Source: Streptacidiphilus sp. P02-A3a (GTDB lineage Bacteria; Actinomycetota; Actinomycetes; Streptomycetales; Streptomycetaceae). From it: 64,000 nucleotides of DNA. Positions 9,908 through 18,706 of this stretch are shown here, one piece after another. The stretch spans positions 3,047,922 to 3,111,921 of the forward strand of contig NZ_CP048289.1 of the NCBI RefSeq assembly GCF_014084105.1, in the 5' to 3' direction. The position numbers were made by a program, and so were the translations under genes. Positions within the stretch are counted from its first letter, which is position 1. Each line of letters begins with the position of its first letter. The notes beneath the pieces are model-generated. The model had not been told where the DNA came from, made no database searches, and saw nothing but the letters and a program-made list of their open reading frames with translations.

Positions 9908-12900
9908 ATGAGCGATACCGGCCACGTCTCGACCGGAGGCCTGCCCCCGGTCGGGGAGCAGGCAACCCATGTCCCCTTCGGGGGCGACGGCTCCCAGCCA
10001 CAGGGCGCGGTCCGGCCGCCGTACACCTTCCTCGACCTGCCCGACGGGCTGGACGAGGAGGAGGACGAACTGCTCATGCCCGGGCCGCAGGGCTCCTGGA
10101 GCGAGCCCGTGCAGCGCGAGCCCGTGCTGCCGCTGCAGGCCGCCCCGATGCAGGTCGCCGTGGTCCAGCCGGTCCCGGCGCAGGCCGTCGCCGAGCAGTC
10201 GGCGGCACAGCCGCCCAACCAGACGCTGCCGCTGACGGTGGTTCCCGCGCCCGCCGCGCCCGCGCACGCTTCGGCCGCCGCGCCCGCGCACGCTTCGGCC
10301 GCCGCGCCCGCGCACGCTTCGGCCGAAGCGGAGCTGACGCCGGTTCAGACGGTGGGGGAGCCGATCGCCCCGTCCTGGCCGCCGCTGACCCCGCCGCAGC
10401 CGCAGGCCCCGCAGGCCGCCGTGCAGCCGGTCGCCCAGGCCGCCCAGCCGGTCGCGCCGGAGGCCGCCGAGCCGCAGCAGCCGCAGGCCGCCGCCCGCCG
10501 TCCGCTGCACGCCGGTCCGCCCATCCCCGACCCGTCGATGATGACCGGGCAGGTGCCGGTGCGCTCGCTCGCCGAACGCGGGCCGTCCAGCCACGGCGAC
10601 TCGGCGCTGGGCTCGGCGGGTAGCGCGGTCGCCCAGCACCCGGGCCCGGAGTACCTGGACCACCCCGTCGCCGAGGCGGCGGAGGCGGCCGCGCAGGCCC
10701 CGGCCGTGGTGCGGGCGCCGTCCCCGGAGCCGCTGCCGACCGTTCCGGCGCAGCAGGCCTCCCCGGCCAGCACCCTCGGCGGCCAGCACGCCGCGCCGGT
10801 CGAGCAGCCGCAGCAGGCCGTGGCCGTGGCCGAGCCGGTCGCGGTGCCCGTGCCCGAGGCGCGGGCCGAGGTCCGGACCGAACCCCAGGTCGAGGTTCAG
10901 GCCGCGGCCCAGCCCCAGGTCACGGAGCAGCCCTCGGCCGCGCCGGTACCTCAGGTCGAGGTCGAGACCCAGGCCGCGCCGGTCGCGGAGGCACCGGTCG
11001 TCGAGCAGCCCGCCGAGGTGTACCCGGTCGCGGCTCCGGCGCCGACCCCGGTCGAGGCGGCGGTGGCCGAGGCGGTCGTGGCCGCCCCGGTGGAGCCGGT
11101 GATCCCGGCGCAGAGCACCGCCCCGGCCGGAGGCGGCGGCCGTATCTCCGCCTTCATGGCCGCCCCGTCACCGCACCTCGCCGCGCCCGTGCCGCCGCAG
11201 GCCCCGGCGGCCGAGGCCCCGGTGGAGCAGCCCGGCCCCGCGGCCGAGCCCGTGCCCGTGCCGGTGCCGGTGCCCGAGCCGGTGGCGGACGCCCTGCCGC
11301 AGCCCGATCCCGCCGCCGACGTCACCGCCCTCGGCTCCGGCCTGCTGACCGGCGCCGTTCCGGCCCCCGACGACGCCGCCGAGCCGGTCGCCGCCGCCGA
11401 ACCCCCGGCCCAGGCCGAGGTGGAGGCTCAGCCCGCGCCCGAAGCGCTGGCTCCCGAGGCCGGGACACCCGCGCCCGCGACCGCTCCGGTGCCCGCGACC
11501 GACCCGGCGGCGGACGCCGCGCCGCAGGCCGAGGCCGCGCCCGAGCCGGTCGCCGAGGAGCCCGTCGTGGCCGCCGACCCGGCCTTCGACGGCCCGGCCG
11601 CCCCCGCCTACGAGGACGAGATGCGCGAGGCCGTGCACCGGGTGATGCGCGAACGCCGCGACATCCGCAACGGCTTCCGCCCCGACCCGGTCCCGCACGA
11701 CGTGCTGCTGCGGGTGCTGGAGGCCGCGCACACCGCGCCCAGCGTCGGCTACTCGCAGCCCTGGGACTTCGTGGTGATCCGCTCCGCGAAGACCCGCACC
11801 CGGATGCACGAGCTGGCGGAGCGTCAGCGCGACGCCTACGCCGAGTCCCTGCCCAAGGGCCGGGCGAAGCAGTTCAAGGAACTGAAGATCGAGGCGATCC
11901 TGGAGACCCCGGTCAACATCGTGGTCACCGCCGACCGCACCCGGGGCGGGCGGCACACCCTGGGCCGCCACACCCAGCCGCAGATGGCCCCCTACTCGGC
12001 GGCCCTGGCCGTCGAGAACCTGTGGCTCGCCGCCCGCGCCGAAGGGCTCGGCGTCGGCTGGGTCAGCTTCTTCGACGAGCAGGAGCTGGTCACCGAGCTC
12101 GGCCTGCCGGAGCACCTGGAGGTCGTCGCCTACCTCTGCGTCGGCTACGTCAACGAGTTCCCCAGCGAGCCCGAGCTGGCGCAGGCCGGGTGGGCCAAGA
12201 AGCGCCCGCTGTCCTGGGTCGTGCACGAGGAGACCTACGGCCGCCGGGCGCTGCCCGGCGAGGAGCCGCACAGCGTCCTGCAGGAGACCCTGCGCGGCAT
12301 CCGCCCGCTGGACGCCAAGGCCCTCGGCGAGGCCTGGGACCGGCAGAAGCGGATGACCAAGCCCGCCGGATCGCTCGGCATGCTGGAGATAATCTCCGCG
12401 CAGCTGTGCGGTCTGTCCCGCAAGTGCCCGCCGCCGATCCCGGAGCCCGCCTGCGTCGCGGTCTTCGCGGGCGACCACGGGGTGCACGCCCAGGGCGTCA
12501 CCCACTGGCCGCAGGAGGTCACCGCCCAGATGGTGGCCAACTTCCTGGCCGGCGGCGCGGTGGTCAACGCCTTCGCCAACCAGCTGGGCGCGGAGGTCTG
12601 CGTCATCGACGTCGGCGTCGCCGCCGAACTGCCCGCCGCGATCGAGTCCGGCCGGACCACCGGCCTGCTGCCGCGCAAGGTGCGGGCGGGCACCGCCGAC
12701 ATGACCACCGGACCGGCGATGACCCGGGAGGAGGCGCTGCAGGCCATCGAGGTCGGCATCGAGACCGCCCGGGACCTGGTCGCGGCCGGGAACAAGGCGC
12801 TGGTCACCGGTGACATGGGGATCGCCAACACCACCGCCGCCGCCGCGCTGATCTGCGTGTTCACCGGCGAGGACCCGTCGGTGATCACTGGCCGGGGCAC

Positions 12901-13345
12901 CGGCATCAACGACGAGACCCACGCCCGCAAGGTCGCCGTCATCCGGCAGGCGCTGGAACTGCACCGCCCGGACCCGGCCGACCCGATCGGCGTGCTCGCG
13001 GCGGTCGGCGGCCTGGAGCACGCCGCCATCGCCGGGTTCCTGCTCGGCGCGGCCAGCCTGCGGACCCCGGTGATCCTCGACGGCGTCATCGCCGGAGCGG
13101 CGGGGCTGGTCGCCAAGGCCATCGCGCCGGAGGTACTGGCCGCCTGCATCGCGGGCCACCGCTCGGCGGAACCCGGTCACAAGGCGGCGCTGGCCAAGCT
13201 CGGCCTGCGCCCGCTGATCGACCTGGACCTGCGCCTCGGCGAGGGCACCGGCGCCCTGCTGGCCCTGCCCCTGGTGCAGTCCGCGGCCCGGGCGATGCAC
13301 GATGTAGCCACCTTCGACTCCGCCGGAGTCACCGACAAGCACTGA
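9908..13345 (+). CDS. cobT: Fusion of 5,6-dimethylbenzimidazole synthase (BluB) and nicotinate-nucleotide:DMB phosphoribosyltransferase (CobT) with a long low-complexity N-terminus
   Basis: 1145 aa in three parts. Residues 1 to about 570 are Ala/Pro/Val/Glu/Gln-rich, without recognisable fold, and include an exact 24-bp tandem repeat coding AHASAAAP. Residues about 572-790 form a nitroreductase-fold BluB domain (starts MREAVHRVMRERRDIRNGF; VGYSQPWDFVVI; GLGVGWVSF), which makes dimethylbenzimidazole from FMNH2. Residues about 795-1140 form CobT (PAGSLGMLE, VFAGDHGVHAQGV, TGDMGIANTTAAAAL, and LRLGEGTGALLA with the probable catalytic Glu near 1112), which activates that base to alpha-ribazole phosphate. 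Synthesis and activation of the B12 lower ligand are thus in one polypeptide. Preceded by a structured leader and GGAAGGAG at 9892-9899. Confidence 0.93.
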   Translation: MSDTGHVSTGGLPPVGEQATHVPFGGDGSQPQGAVRPPYTFLDLPDGLDEEEDELLMPGPQGSWSEPVQREPVLPLQAAPMQVAVVQPVPAQAVAEQSAAQPPNQTLPLTVVPAPAAPAHASAAAPAHASAAAPAHASAEAELTPVQTVGEPIAPSWPPLTPPQPQAPQAAVQPVAQAAQPVAPEAAEPQQPQAAARRPLHAGPPIPDPSMMTGQVPVRSLAERGPSSHGDSALGSAGSAVAQHPGPEYLDHPVAEAAEAAAQAPAVVRAPSPEPLPTVPAQQASPASTLGGQHAAPVEQPQQAVAVAEPVAVPVPEARAEVRTEPQVEVQAAAQPQVTEQPSAAPVPQVEVETQAAPVAEAPVVEQPAEVYPVAAPAPTPVEAAVAEAVVAAPVEPVIPAQSTAPAGGGGRISAFMAAPSPHLAAPVPPQAPAAEAPVEQPGPAAEPVPVPVPVPEPVADALPQPDPAADVTALGSGLLTGAVPAPDDAAEPVAAAEPPAQAEVEAQPAPEALAPEAGTPAPATAPVPATDPAADAAPQAEAAPEPVAEEPVVAADPAFDGPAAPAYEDEMREAVHRVMRERRDIRNGFRPDPVPHDVLLRVLEAAHTAPSVGYSQPWDFVVIRSAKTRTRMHELAERQRDAYAESLPKGRAKQFKELKIEAILETPVNIVVTADRTRGGRHTLGRHTQPQMAPYSAALAVENLWLAARAEGLGVGWVSFFDEQELVTELGLPEHLEVVAYLCVGYVNEFPSEPELAQAGWAKKRPLSWVVHEETYGRRALPGEEPHSVLQETLRGIRPLDAKALGEAWDRQKRMTKPAGSLGMLEIISAQLCGLSRKCPPPIPEPACVAVFAGDHGVHAQGVTHWPQEVTAQMVANFLAGGAVVNAFANQLGAEVCVIDVGVAAELPAAIESGRTTGLLPRKVRAGTADMTTGPAMTREEALQAIEVGIETARDLVAAGNKALVTGDMGIANTTAAAALICVFTGEDPSVITGRGTGINDETHARKVAVIRQALELHRPDPADPIGVLAAVGGLEHAAIAGFLLGAASLRTPVILDGVIAGAAGLVAKAIAPEVLAACIAGHRSAEPGHKAALAKLGLRPLIDLDLRLGEGTGALLALPLVQSAARAMHDVATFDSAGVTDKH
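10262..10324 (+). repeat. 24-bp tandem repeat inside the cobT low-complexity region
   Basis: Unit starting GCGCACGCTTCGGCC occurs at 10262, 10286 and 10310 with exact 24-bp period; in frame it codes AHASAAAP. Suggests length variation by slippage in the disordered N-terminal region. Confidence 0.85.
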
Positions 13346-13471
13346 CCCCGGTGCGGGCGCGGTCGCGCGCCGCGCCCCACCGGAGTCCGTCGAACCCTGC
13401 CCCGCCCCCCGGTACGCCGGGGGCGTCCGCACGACCGCTGTCCGCCCGTCAGAACTGCCCCCGGAGCCCCC

Positions 13472-14692
13472 ATGCCCGTCGTCCACGACGCCTCGATACC
13501 GCCCTACCCCGTCGGGCTGCGGCTGTCCGGGCGGCGTGTCGTCGTCCTCGGCGGCGGTCAGGTGGCCCAGCGGCGGCTCCCGGCACTGCTCGCGGCGGGC
13601 GCGGACGTCCAGCTGATCTCCCCGCACACCACCCCCGCGGTCCAGGCCATGGCCGACGCGGGCGAGCTCAGCTGGCACGCCCGTCCCTACACGGCGGGCG
13701 ACCTCGCCGACAGCTGGTACGTGCTCGTGGCCACCAGCGACCCGGCCGTCAACGCGGCCGCCGCCGCCGAGGCCGAGGCGAACCGGACCTTCTGCTCCCG
13801 CGCCGACGACGCCGCCACCGCCACCGCCTGGACCCCGGCCAGCGGACGCCAGGGCGGCGCCACCGTCGCCGTGCTCTCCGGCGACCCCCGCCGCTCCGCC
13901 GCGCTGCGCGACGCGGTGGTCAGCGGGCTCCGCGACGGCAGCCTCGCCGCCGCCCACCACCGGGGCCGGACCCCGGGGGTGGCCCTGGTCGGCGGCGGCC
14001 CCGGCGACCCGGACCTGATCACCGTGCGCGGCCGCCGACTGCTCGCCGAGGCCGACGTGGTCATCGCCGACCGGCTCGCGCCGCGCGAACTGCTCGACGA
14101 ACTCGGCCCGCAGGTCGAGGTCATCGACGCGTCCAAGATCCCGTACGGCCGCTTCATGGCGCAGGAGGCGATCAACGCCGCGCTGATCGAGCACGCCAAG
14201 GCCGGGAAGTTCGTGGTCCGGCTCAAGGGCGGCGACCCCTACGTCTTCGGCCGGGGCATGGAGGAGCTGATCGCGGTCACCGAGGCGGGCCTGCCGGTCA
14301 CCGTCGTGCCCGGCATCTCCAGCTCCATCAGCGTCCCGGGCGCCGCCGGGATCCCGGTCACCCACCGGGGCGTCACCCACGAGTTCACCGTGATCTCCGG
14401 ACACGTCGCCCCCGAGGACCCCCGCTCCCTGGTCAACTGGGAGGCCGCCGCCGCGATGCGCGGCACGCTGGTGCTGCTGATGGCGGTGGAGCGGATCGGC
14501 GCCATCGCCGCCGCCCTGATCGCGGGCGGGCGCCCGGCGCAGACGCCGGTCGCCGTCGTCCAGGAGGGCACCACCGCCAACCAGCGCCGGGTGGACGCCA
14601 CCCTGGCCACCGTCGCCGAGGTGGTCGAGGCCGAGCAGATCCGCCCGCCCGCCGTGATCGTCGTCGGCGACGTCGTCGGCTTGGCAGGCTGA
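13472..14692 (+). CDS. cysG: Uroporphyrinogen-III C-methyltransferase fused to precorrin-2 dehydrogenase (CysG-type)
   Basis: 406-aa protein at the siroheme/cobalamin branch. The N-terminal 165 residues carry a Rossmann NAD site (VVVLGGGQVAQRR, about residues 22-34), as in precorrin-2 dehydrogenase/siroheme synthase. The C-terminal part is the SUMT methyltransferase: VGGGPGDPDLITVRG (about 170-184), VVRLKGGDPYVFGRG (about 249-263) and VVPGISSSISVPGAAGIPVTHRG. It makes precorrin-2 by SAM-dependent methylation of C-2 and C-7. Ferrochelatase activity of the N-terminal part is possible, not proven. Located 126 nt after cobT. Confidence 0.9.
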   Translation: MPVVHDASIPPYPVGLRLSGRRVVVLGGGQVAQRRLPALLAAGADVQLISPHTTPAVQAMADAGELSWHARPYTAGDLADSWYVLVATSDPAVNAAAAAEAEANRTFCSRADDAATATAWTPASGRQGGATVAVLSGDPRRSAALRDAVVSGLRDGSLAAAHHRGRTPGVALVGGGPGDPDLITVRGRRLLAEADVVIADRLAPRELLDELGPQVEVIDASKIPYGRFMAQEAINAALIEHAKAGKFVVRLKGGDPYVFGRGMEELIAVTEAGLPVTVVPGISSSISVPGAAGIPVTHRGVTHEFTVISGHVAPEDPRSLVNWEAAAAMRGTLVLLMAVERIGAIAAALIAGGRPAQTPVAVVQEGTTANQRRVDATLATVAEVVEAEQIRPPAVIVVGDVVGLAG

Positions 14693-14715
14693 CCCCGAGC
14701 GGGCAGGATCAACCC

Positions 14716-15528
14716 GTGGCCGAACTCATCACCATCGAGGACCCGAACGACCCGCGCCTGGCCGACTACGTCGGACTCACCGACGTCGAGCTGCGCCGCC
14801 GCCGCGAACCGCTGGAGGGGCTGTTCATCGCCGAGGGCGAGAAGGTGATCCGCCGCGCCCGCGCGGCCGGTTACCGGATGCGCTCGATGCTGCTCTCCGC
14901 CAAGTGGATCGACGTGATGCGGGACGTCATCGACGAGGTCCCGGCGCCGGTCTACGCGGTCGCCCCGGAGCTCGCCGAGCAGGTCACCGGCTACCACGTG
15001 CACCGGGGCGCGCTGGCGTCGATGCAGCGCAAGCCGCCCCGGCAGGCCGAGGACCTGCTCGCGGGGGCGCGCCGGATCGCCGTCCTCGAAGGCATCGTCG
15101 ACCACGCCAACCTGGGCGCCGTCTACCGCAGCGCCGCCGCGCTGGGCATGGACGCGGTGCTGCTGTCGCCGGACTGCGCCGACCCGCTGTACCGGCGCGC
15201 GGTCAAGGTCTCCATGGGCACGGTCTTCTCCGTCCCCTACGCCGTCCTCGACCCGTGGCCCAGGGCCCTGGAGACGCTGCGGGACGCGGGCTTCTCCCTG
15301 CTCGCGCTCACCCCGCACCCGGACGCGGTGCCGCTGCCCGAGGTGCAGCCGAAGCTGCTGGAGCGCTGCGCGGTGCTGCTGGGCTCCGAGGGCAACGGCC
15401 TGAGCACCGAGGCGCTGCGCGCCGCCGACGCCTGGGCCCGGATCCCGATGCACCACGACGTGGACTCGCTGAACATCGCCGCCGCGGCGGCGGTCAGCTT
15501 CTACGCCCTGGCCCAGCGGCAGGCCTAG
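14716..15528 (+). CDS. TrmH/SpoU-family RNA 2'-O-methyltransferase
   Basis: 270-aa SPOUT-class enzyme expected to methylate ribose 2'-OH in rRNA or tRNA. The three family motifs are visible: DHANLGAVYRSAAALG (about residues 130-145), ERCAVLLGSEGNGLS (about 215-229) and the C-terminal MHHDVDSLNIAAAAAVSFY (about 245-263), which build the trefoil-knot SAM site. The N-terminal 110 residues resemble the substrate-binding domain of rRNA methyltransferases (IAEGEKVIRRARAAGY). GTG 14716 is chosen because homologues start VAEL..., 23 nt after the cysG stop. Target nucleotide unknown. Confidence 0.87.
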   Translation: MAELITIEDPNDPRLADYVGLTDVELRRRREPLEGLFIAEGEKVIRRARAAGYRMRSMLLSAKWIDVMRDVIDEVPAPVYAVAPELAEQVTGYHVHRGALASMQRKPPRQAEDLLAGARRIAVLEGIVDHANLGAVYRSAAALGMDAVLLSPDCADPLYRRAVKVSMGTVFSVPYAVLDPWPRALETLRDAGFSLLALTPHPDAVPLPEVQPKLLERCAVLLGSEGNGLSTEALRAADAWARIPMHHDVDSLNIAAAAAVSFYALAQRQA

Positions 15529-15548
15529 CCCGCGGCCGGGTCGGCCGG

Positions 15549-17468
15549 TCAGCCGGTCTGGTCGGCCACGGTGCCGCTGCCGGGCCAGCTCTCGGCCATC
15601 GTGCCGTTGCTGAGCGGGGTGTACCGGGTGGTGCTGGCCGGGTGGGAGCCGGAGGCCGGGGTGTGCTCCTCACGCAGCACCGCGCCCCCGGCGATCCGCC
15701 AGCTGCCGACCCCCTGCGGGGTGCCGGTGGAGGCGTGGGCGGCCAGCAGAACCGGTTCTGCACCGGCCAGGCCGAAGAGTTCCACCAGGTCCTCGGGCGC
15801 GCCGCCGCTCTGCTGGGTCAGCACCACCACGGCGGCCGGAGCGCCCCGGTACTCGGCCGGGAGCACGGCGGTCAGCGAGACCTCGGCGCCGCCGTCGGTG
15901 GAGTGGCCGCCCTTCAGCAGGATCATCGAGCCGTCGCTGGGATCCGGATAACGGCGGTCACCCCAGTCGACCGGCGGCACCGACGCGACCGCGACCAGCG
16001 GCTGTCCGGTGGCCACCCCGGTCAGACTGGTCACGCCGGAGGCCGAGCCGCCCGCCGCCACGGCGTCGGCGGGGGCACTGCTCGCGGTCGGCGCGGAACT
16101 CCTCGCGGAGGGCAGCGGCGCGGCCGGTCCGGCCCCCCGGCCGCTGCGGCTCTGGCAGCCCTGGGCGACCGCGATCACCACGGCGACGATCAGGGTGACC
16201 GTGATGAAGACCACGAAGCGTTGGCGCAGCAGTCGACGTGAGGGCGCGCGACCAGGGCGCGCGGGCGGCGGTGTGCGCCGACCGGCGGCCGGGGTCGCCG
16301 CCACCCGCCCCGCCGGACGCGGCACCTGCCCGGACCGCGCCCCCGCCTCGGCGGCGGCCTGACCGTGGCCGTGCGCCTGCGCCTGCGGTCCCTGGCCGTG
16401 CGCCTGGCCCTGGGCCGACGCCGGGCCGTGGCCGGGGTAGTGGTGGGCCACGGTCGGGGTCGCGTCCGGGACGAGCTCGGGCGGCAGCGGCTCGCGGACC
16501 GTCGGCGGCATCACCGGTCGGCGCGCCGAAGGACGCTGGACCGGCCGCTGCTGCGCCGCCTGCGCCGCCGCCTGCTGCGGCCCGGCCTCGGCCTGCGCGG
16601 GCTGGCTCTGCCTGCTCTGCGGCTGCGGCAGTTGGCTGCGCCCGATGGCCGCCCCCCGGGCGGTCAGCTCCCGCAGCCGGTCCCGCAGCTGGGTCGTGGT
16701 CGGCCGGTCCACCGCCTCCTTGGCCAGGCAGGCCCGCAGGATCGGGGTCAGCGCGCCCGGGACGTCCTCAAGGTCCGGCTCCTCGTGCACCACCCGGTAG
16801 AGCATCACCTCGGAGGTGCCGGAACCGAACGGCGAGTCGCCGGTGGCCGCGTACGCCAGCGTCGTGCCCAGTGCGAAGACGTCCGTGGCCCCGGTCACGG
16901 CGATGCCCCTGACCTGCTCGGGCGCCAGGAAGCCGGGGGAGCCGACGGCCGTGCCGACGTGGGTGAGCGTGCTCGCGCCGGTGGACCAGGCGATGCCGAA
17001 GTCGATGATGCGCGGGCCCTTGGGCGACAGCAGGATGTTGGACGGCTTCAGGTCGCGGTGCACCACGCCCGCCTGGTGCACGTGCACCAGGCCGTCGGCG
17101 AGCGCCGCGCCGATCGCGGCGACCTCGGGCCAGGAGAGCGGCCCCTCGTCCCCGACCCGCTTGTAGAGCGAGGGGCCGGGCACGTAGGTCGTGGCCAGCC
17201 ACGGCCGTTCGGCGTCGATGTCGGACGCGACCAGCCGGGCCACGCAGCCGCCCCGGATCCGCGCCGCCGCCGCCACCTCACGGGCGAACCGGGTGCGGAA
17301 CTCCTGGTCCTCGGCCAGTTCCGAGCGGATCAGCTTGAGCGCGACCTTCTGGCCCCGGCGGTCCGAGCCGAGGTAGACCACGCCCATGCCACCGGTGCCG
17401 AGCCGTCGATGCAGACGGTAGGGGCCGACGACTCGCGGGTCCTCCCGCCGGAGCCGCATCATCGCCAA
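15549..17468 (-). CDS. Membrane-anchored serine/threonine protein kinase
   Basis: 639-aa Hanks-type receptor kinase. Residues about 15-275 form the kinase: glycine loop LGTGGMGVVYLG (23-34), VALKLI with the ATP lysine near 45, HRDLKPSNI (about 137-145) and DFG near 156. A Pro/Ala/Gln-rich linker leads to a single membrane helix (FVVFITVTLIVAVVIAVAQG, about 417-436), followed by a roughly 200-residue exterior domain without PASTA repeats. The exterior part is not recognisable and may sense an unknown signal. Convergent with the RNA methyltransferase, with 20 nt between stops. Confidence 0.92.
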   Translation of the reverse strand: MAMMRLRREDPRVVGPYRLHRRLGTGGMGVVYLGSDRRGQKVALKLIRSELAEDQEFRTRFAREVAAAARIRGGCVARLVASDIDAERPWLATTYVPGPSLYKRVGDEGPLSWPEVAAIGAALADGLVHVHQAGVVHRDLKPSNILLSPKGPRIIDFGIAWSTGASTLTHVGTAVGSPGFLAPEQVRGIAVTGATDVFALGTTLAYAATGDSPFGSGTSEVMLYRVVHEEPDLEDVPGALTPILRACLAKEAVDRPTTTQLRDRLRELTARGAAIGRSQLPQPQSRQSQPAQAEAGPQQAAAQAAQQRPVQRPSARRPVMPPTVREPLPPELVPDATPTVAHHYPGHGPASAQGQAHGQGPQAQAHGHGQAAAEAGARSGQVPRPAGRVAATPAAGRRTPPPARPGRAPSRRLLRQRFVVFITVTLIVAVVIAVAQGCQSRSGRGAGPAAPLPSARSSAPTASSAPADAVAAGGSASGVTSLTGVATGQPLVAVASVPPVDWGDRRYPDPSDGSMILLKGGHSTDGGAEVSLTAVLPAEYRGAPAAVVVLTQQSGGAPEDLVELFGLAGAEPVLLAAHASTGTPQGVGSWRIAGGAVLREEHTPASGSHPASTTRYTPLSNGTMAESWPGSGTVADQTG

Positions 17469-17938
17469 TGTCTTGTCCCGCCGTCAGGTCCCCGTGCCGG
17501 GACTTGCTCTGATTGCCAGGCGACAGCTTACGGACTGCGCCGCATGCCGCGCTGATTCGCAACGCCTCGGCGGCCTGTCGGATTGTCAGATTCATCTCTC
17601 TCCGAGGATGATCCGGCGGCGGCCCGGCGGTGATCCGGCGGCGGCCTGCGGGGGAGACTAGGGGAGGACCCTGAGTCACCCCGGGCGTCCGGCCCCCCGG
17701 GCTCCACCTCCGGTAGTACGCCGCCGCGCGCGGCCTCCTCCCCGGGGATGCCGGGGGGACGGTCCCCGCGCATGACGCTCCCGACCGCGCGCGCCCGTAG
17801 CGTGGTAGTCAGCGGTGGGCGGGGAGCTCGTCCCCCGAGGTGCCCCACCCACCGCTACCGCCGGGAACTCCGACGGCGGGAATGCCGGCGGCACAGCACG
17901 CCACAGACCAAGACTGACGAGAGAGTTGGGGCCACGCC
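17469..17938. promoter_or_regulatory. 470-bp divergent control region between the kinase and a small membrane protein gene
   Basis: Holds promoters for both directions but no gene I can support. Toward the right, ATGACG (17772-17777) and TAGCGT (17798-17803) resemble a streptomycete vegetative promoter with a slightly long spacer. Downstream, AGCGGTGGGCGGGG (17811-17824) pairs with 17843-17856 with one mismatch, giving a 14-bp stem-loop in the presumed 5' untranslated region of the small gene at 17939. Role of the hairpin is unknown. Confidence 0.4.
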
Positions 17939-18115
17939 GTGTCCGTGCAGATGGAAGGACGCCCCCGCAGCCGACGCAAGCTGCAGGGTTCCCGCAACCC
18001 GCTGGTGGCCATCGCCATCGCACTGCCGGTCGCGGCGCTGCTGGCGTTCGCCTTCGGCGGCTGGTCGCAGTTCGCGGTCCAGGCCACCTCCGTGGTGCAC
18101 CTGGTGGGCCGCTGA
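17939..18115 (+). CDS. Small single-pass membrane protein, 58 aa, unknown function
   Basis: GTG 17939 opens a 58-aa frame: a basic N-terminus rich in Arg/Lys (about residues 5-20, GRPRSRRKLQGSR), one hydrophobic helix (NPLVAIAIALPVAALLAFAF, about 20-40) and a short tail ending VVHLVGR. Codon use matches the neighbours (G/C in third position), which supports a real gene. The preceding GAGAGAG at 17920-17926 is a weak ribosome site. A basic-in, one-helix topology is likely. It lies between the divergent kinase and a minus-strand tRNA cluster. Function unknown. Confidence 0.6.
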   Translation: MSVQMEGRPRSRRKLQGSRNPLVAIAIALPVAALLAFAFGGWSQFAVQATSVVHLVGR

Positions 18116-18182
18116 GACCCGGCAGCCGAAAAGTCGGACACGAAGAAGGCCGCCACCGGAGAATCCGGGGCGGCCTCGCTGG

Positions 18183-18254
18183 TGCGCGATACTGGGATTG
18201 AACCAGTGACCTCTTCCGTGTCAGGGAAGCGCTCTCCCGCTGAGCTAATCGCGC
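18183..18254 (-). tRNA. tRNA-Val (GAC), copy 1
   Basis: Reverse strand folds as a standard cloverleaf: acceptor GCGCGAT/ATCGCGC, anticodon loop CTGACAC (anticodon GAC), T-loop GGTTCAATCC. The CCA end is encoded (18180-18182), unlike in the other two copies. Confidence 0.96.
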
Positions 18255-18295
18255 GGGTGATGGTGCTCTGCTGCACCCCGTCGAGCGGGGTTGCG

Positions 18296-18367
18296 TGCGC
18301 GATACTGGGATTGAACCAGTGACCTCTTCCGTGTCAGGGAAGCGCTCTCCCGCTGAGCTAATCGCGC
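18296..18367 (-). tRNA. tRNA-Val (GAC), copy 2
   Basis: Identical in mature sequence to copy 1; no encoded CCA. Separated from its neighbours by 41-bp spacers that are themselves nearly identical. Confidence 0.96.
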
Positions 18368-18408
18368 GGGTGGTGATGCTCTGCTGCACCCCGACGGGCG
18401 GGGTTGCG

Positions 18409-18480
18409 TGCGCGATACTGGGATTGAACCAGTGACCTCTTCCGTGTCAGGGAAGCGCTCTCCCGCTGAGCTAATCGCGC
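18409..18480 (-). tRNA. tRNA-Val (GAC), copy 3
   Basis: Third copy of the 72-nt gene and, on the minus strand, the first transcribed of the three. No encoded CCA. Confidence 0.96.
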
Positions 18481-18532
18481 GGGTCGACAGCAGTACGGAC
18501 GCTGTCGGGTACTGCTGTGCGGTCCTACTGTG

Positions 18533-18603
18533 AGGTGGAGACGGGATTTGAACCCGTGTACACGGCTTTGCAGGCCGTTGCCTCGCCTCTCGGCCACTCC
18601 ACC
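18533..18603 (-). tRNA. tRNA-Cys (GCA)
   Basis: 71-nt cloverleaf with acceptor GGTGGAG/CTCCACC, anticodon loop CTGCAAA (anticodon GCA) and U at the discriminator position, which is typical for tRNA-Cys. Confidence 0.95.
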
Positions 18604-18634
18604 GAGTCAAGGGCCAACCTACAGCCCTCTACCG

Positions 18635-18706
18635 AGCGGATGACGGGATTCGAACCCGCGACCCTCACCTTGGCAAGGTGATGCTCTACCACTGAGCCAC
18701 ATCCGC
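18635..18706 (-). tRNA. tRNA-Gly (GCC)
   Basis: 72-nt cloverleaf with acceptor GCGGATG/CATCCGC and anticodon loop TTGCCAA (anticodon GCC). It is the first gene of the Gly-Cys-Val-Val-Val minus-strand cluster. Confidence 0.95.

Larger units (their letters stand above)
18183..18480 (-). repeat. 113-bp tandem repeat made of tRNA-Val(GAC) plus 41-bp spacer
   Basis: The three tRNA genes recur with exact 113-bp period (18183, 18296, 18409). The two spacers (18255-18295, 18368-18408) share the segment ctctgctgcaccccg and the gcggggttgcg end, showing recent tandem duplication of tRNA plus spacer. Confidence 0.9.

Noticed and set aside
18183-18480. CRISPR-like regularly spaced repeats
   Set aside because: The repeats are complete tRNA-Val genes with nearly identical spacers; no cas genes.
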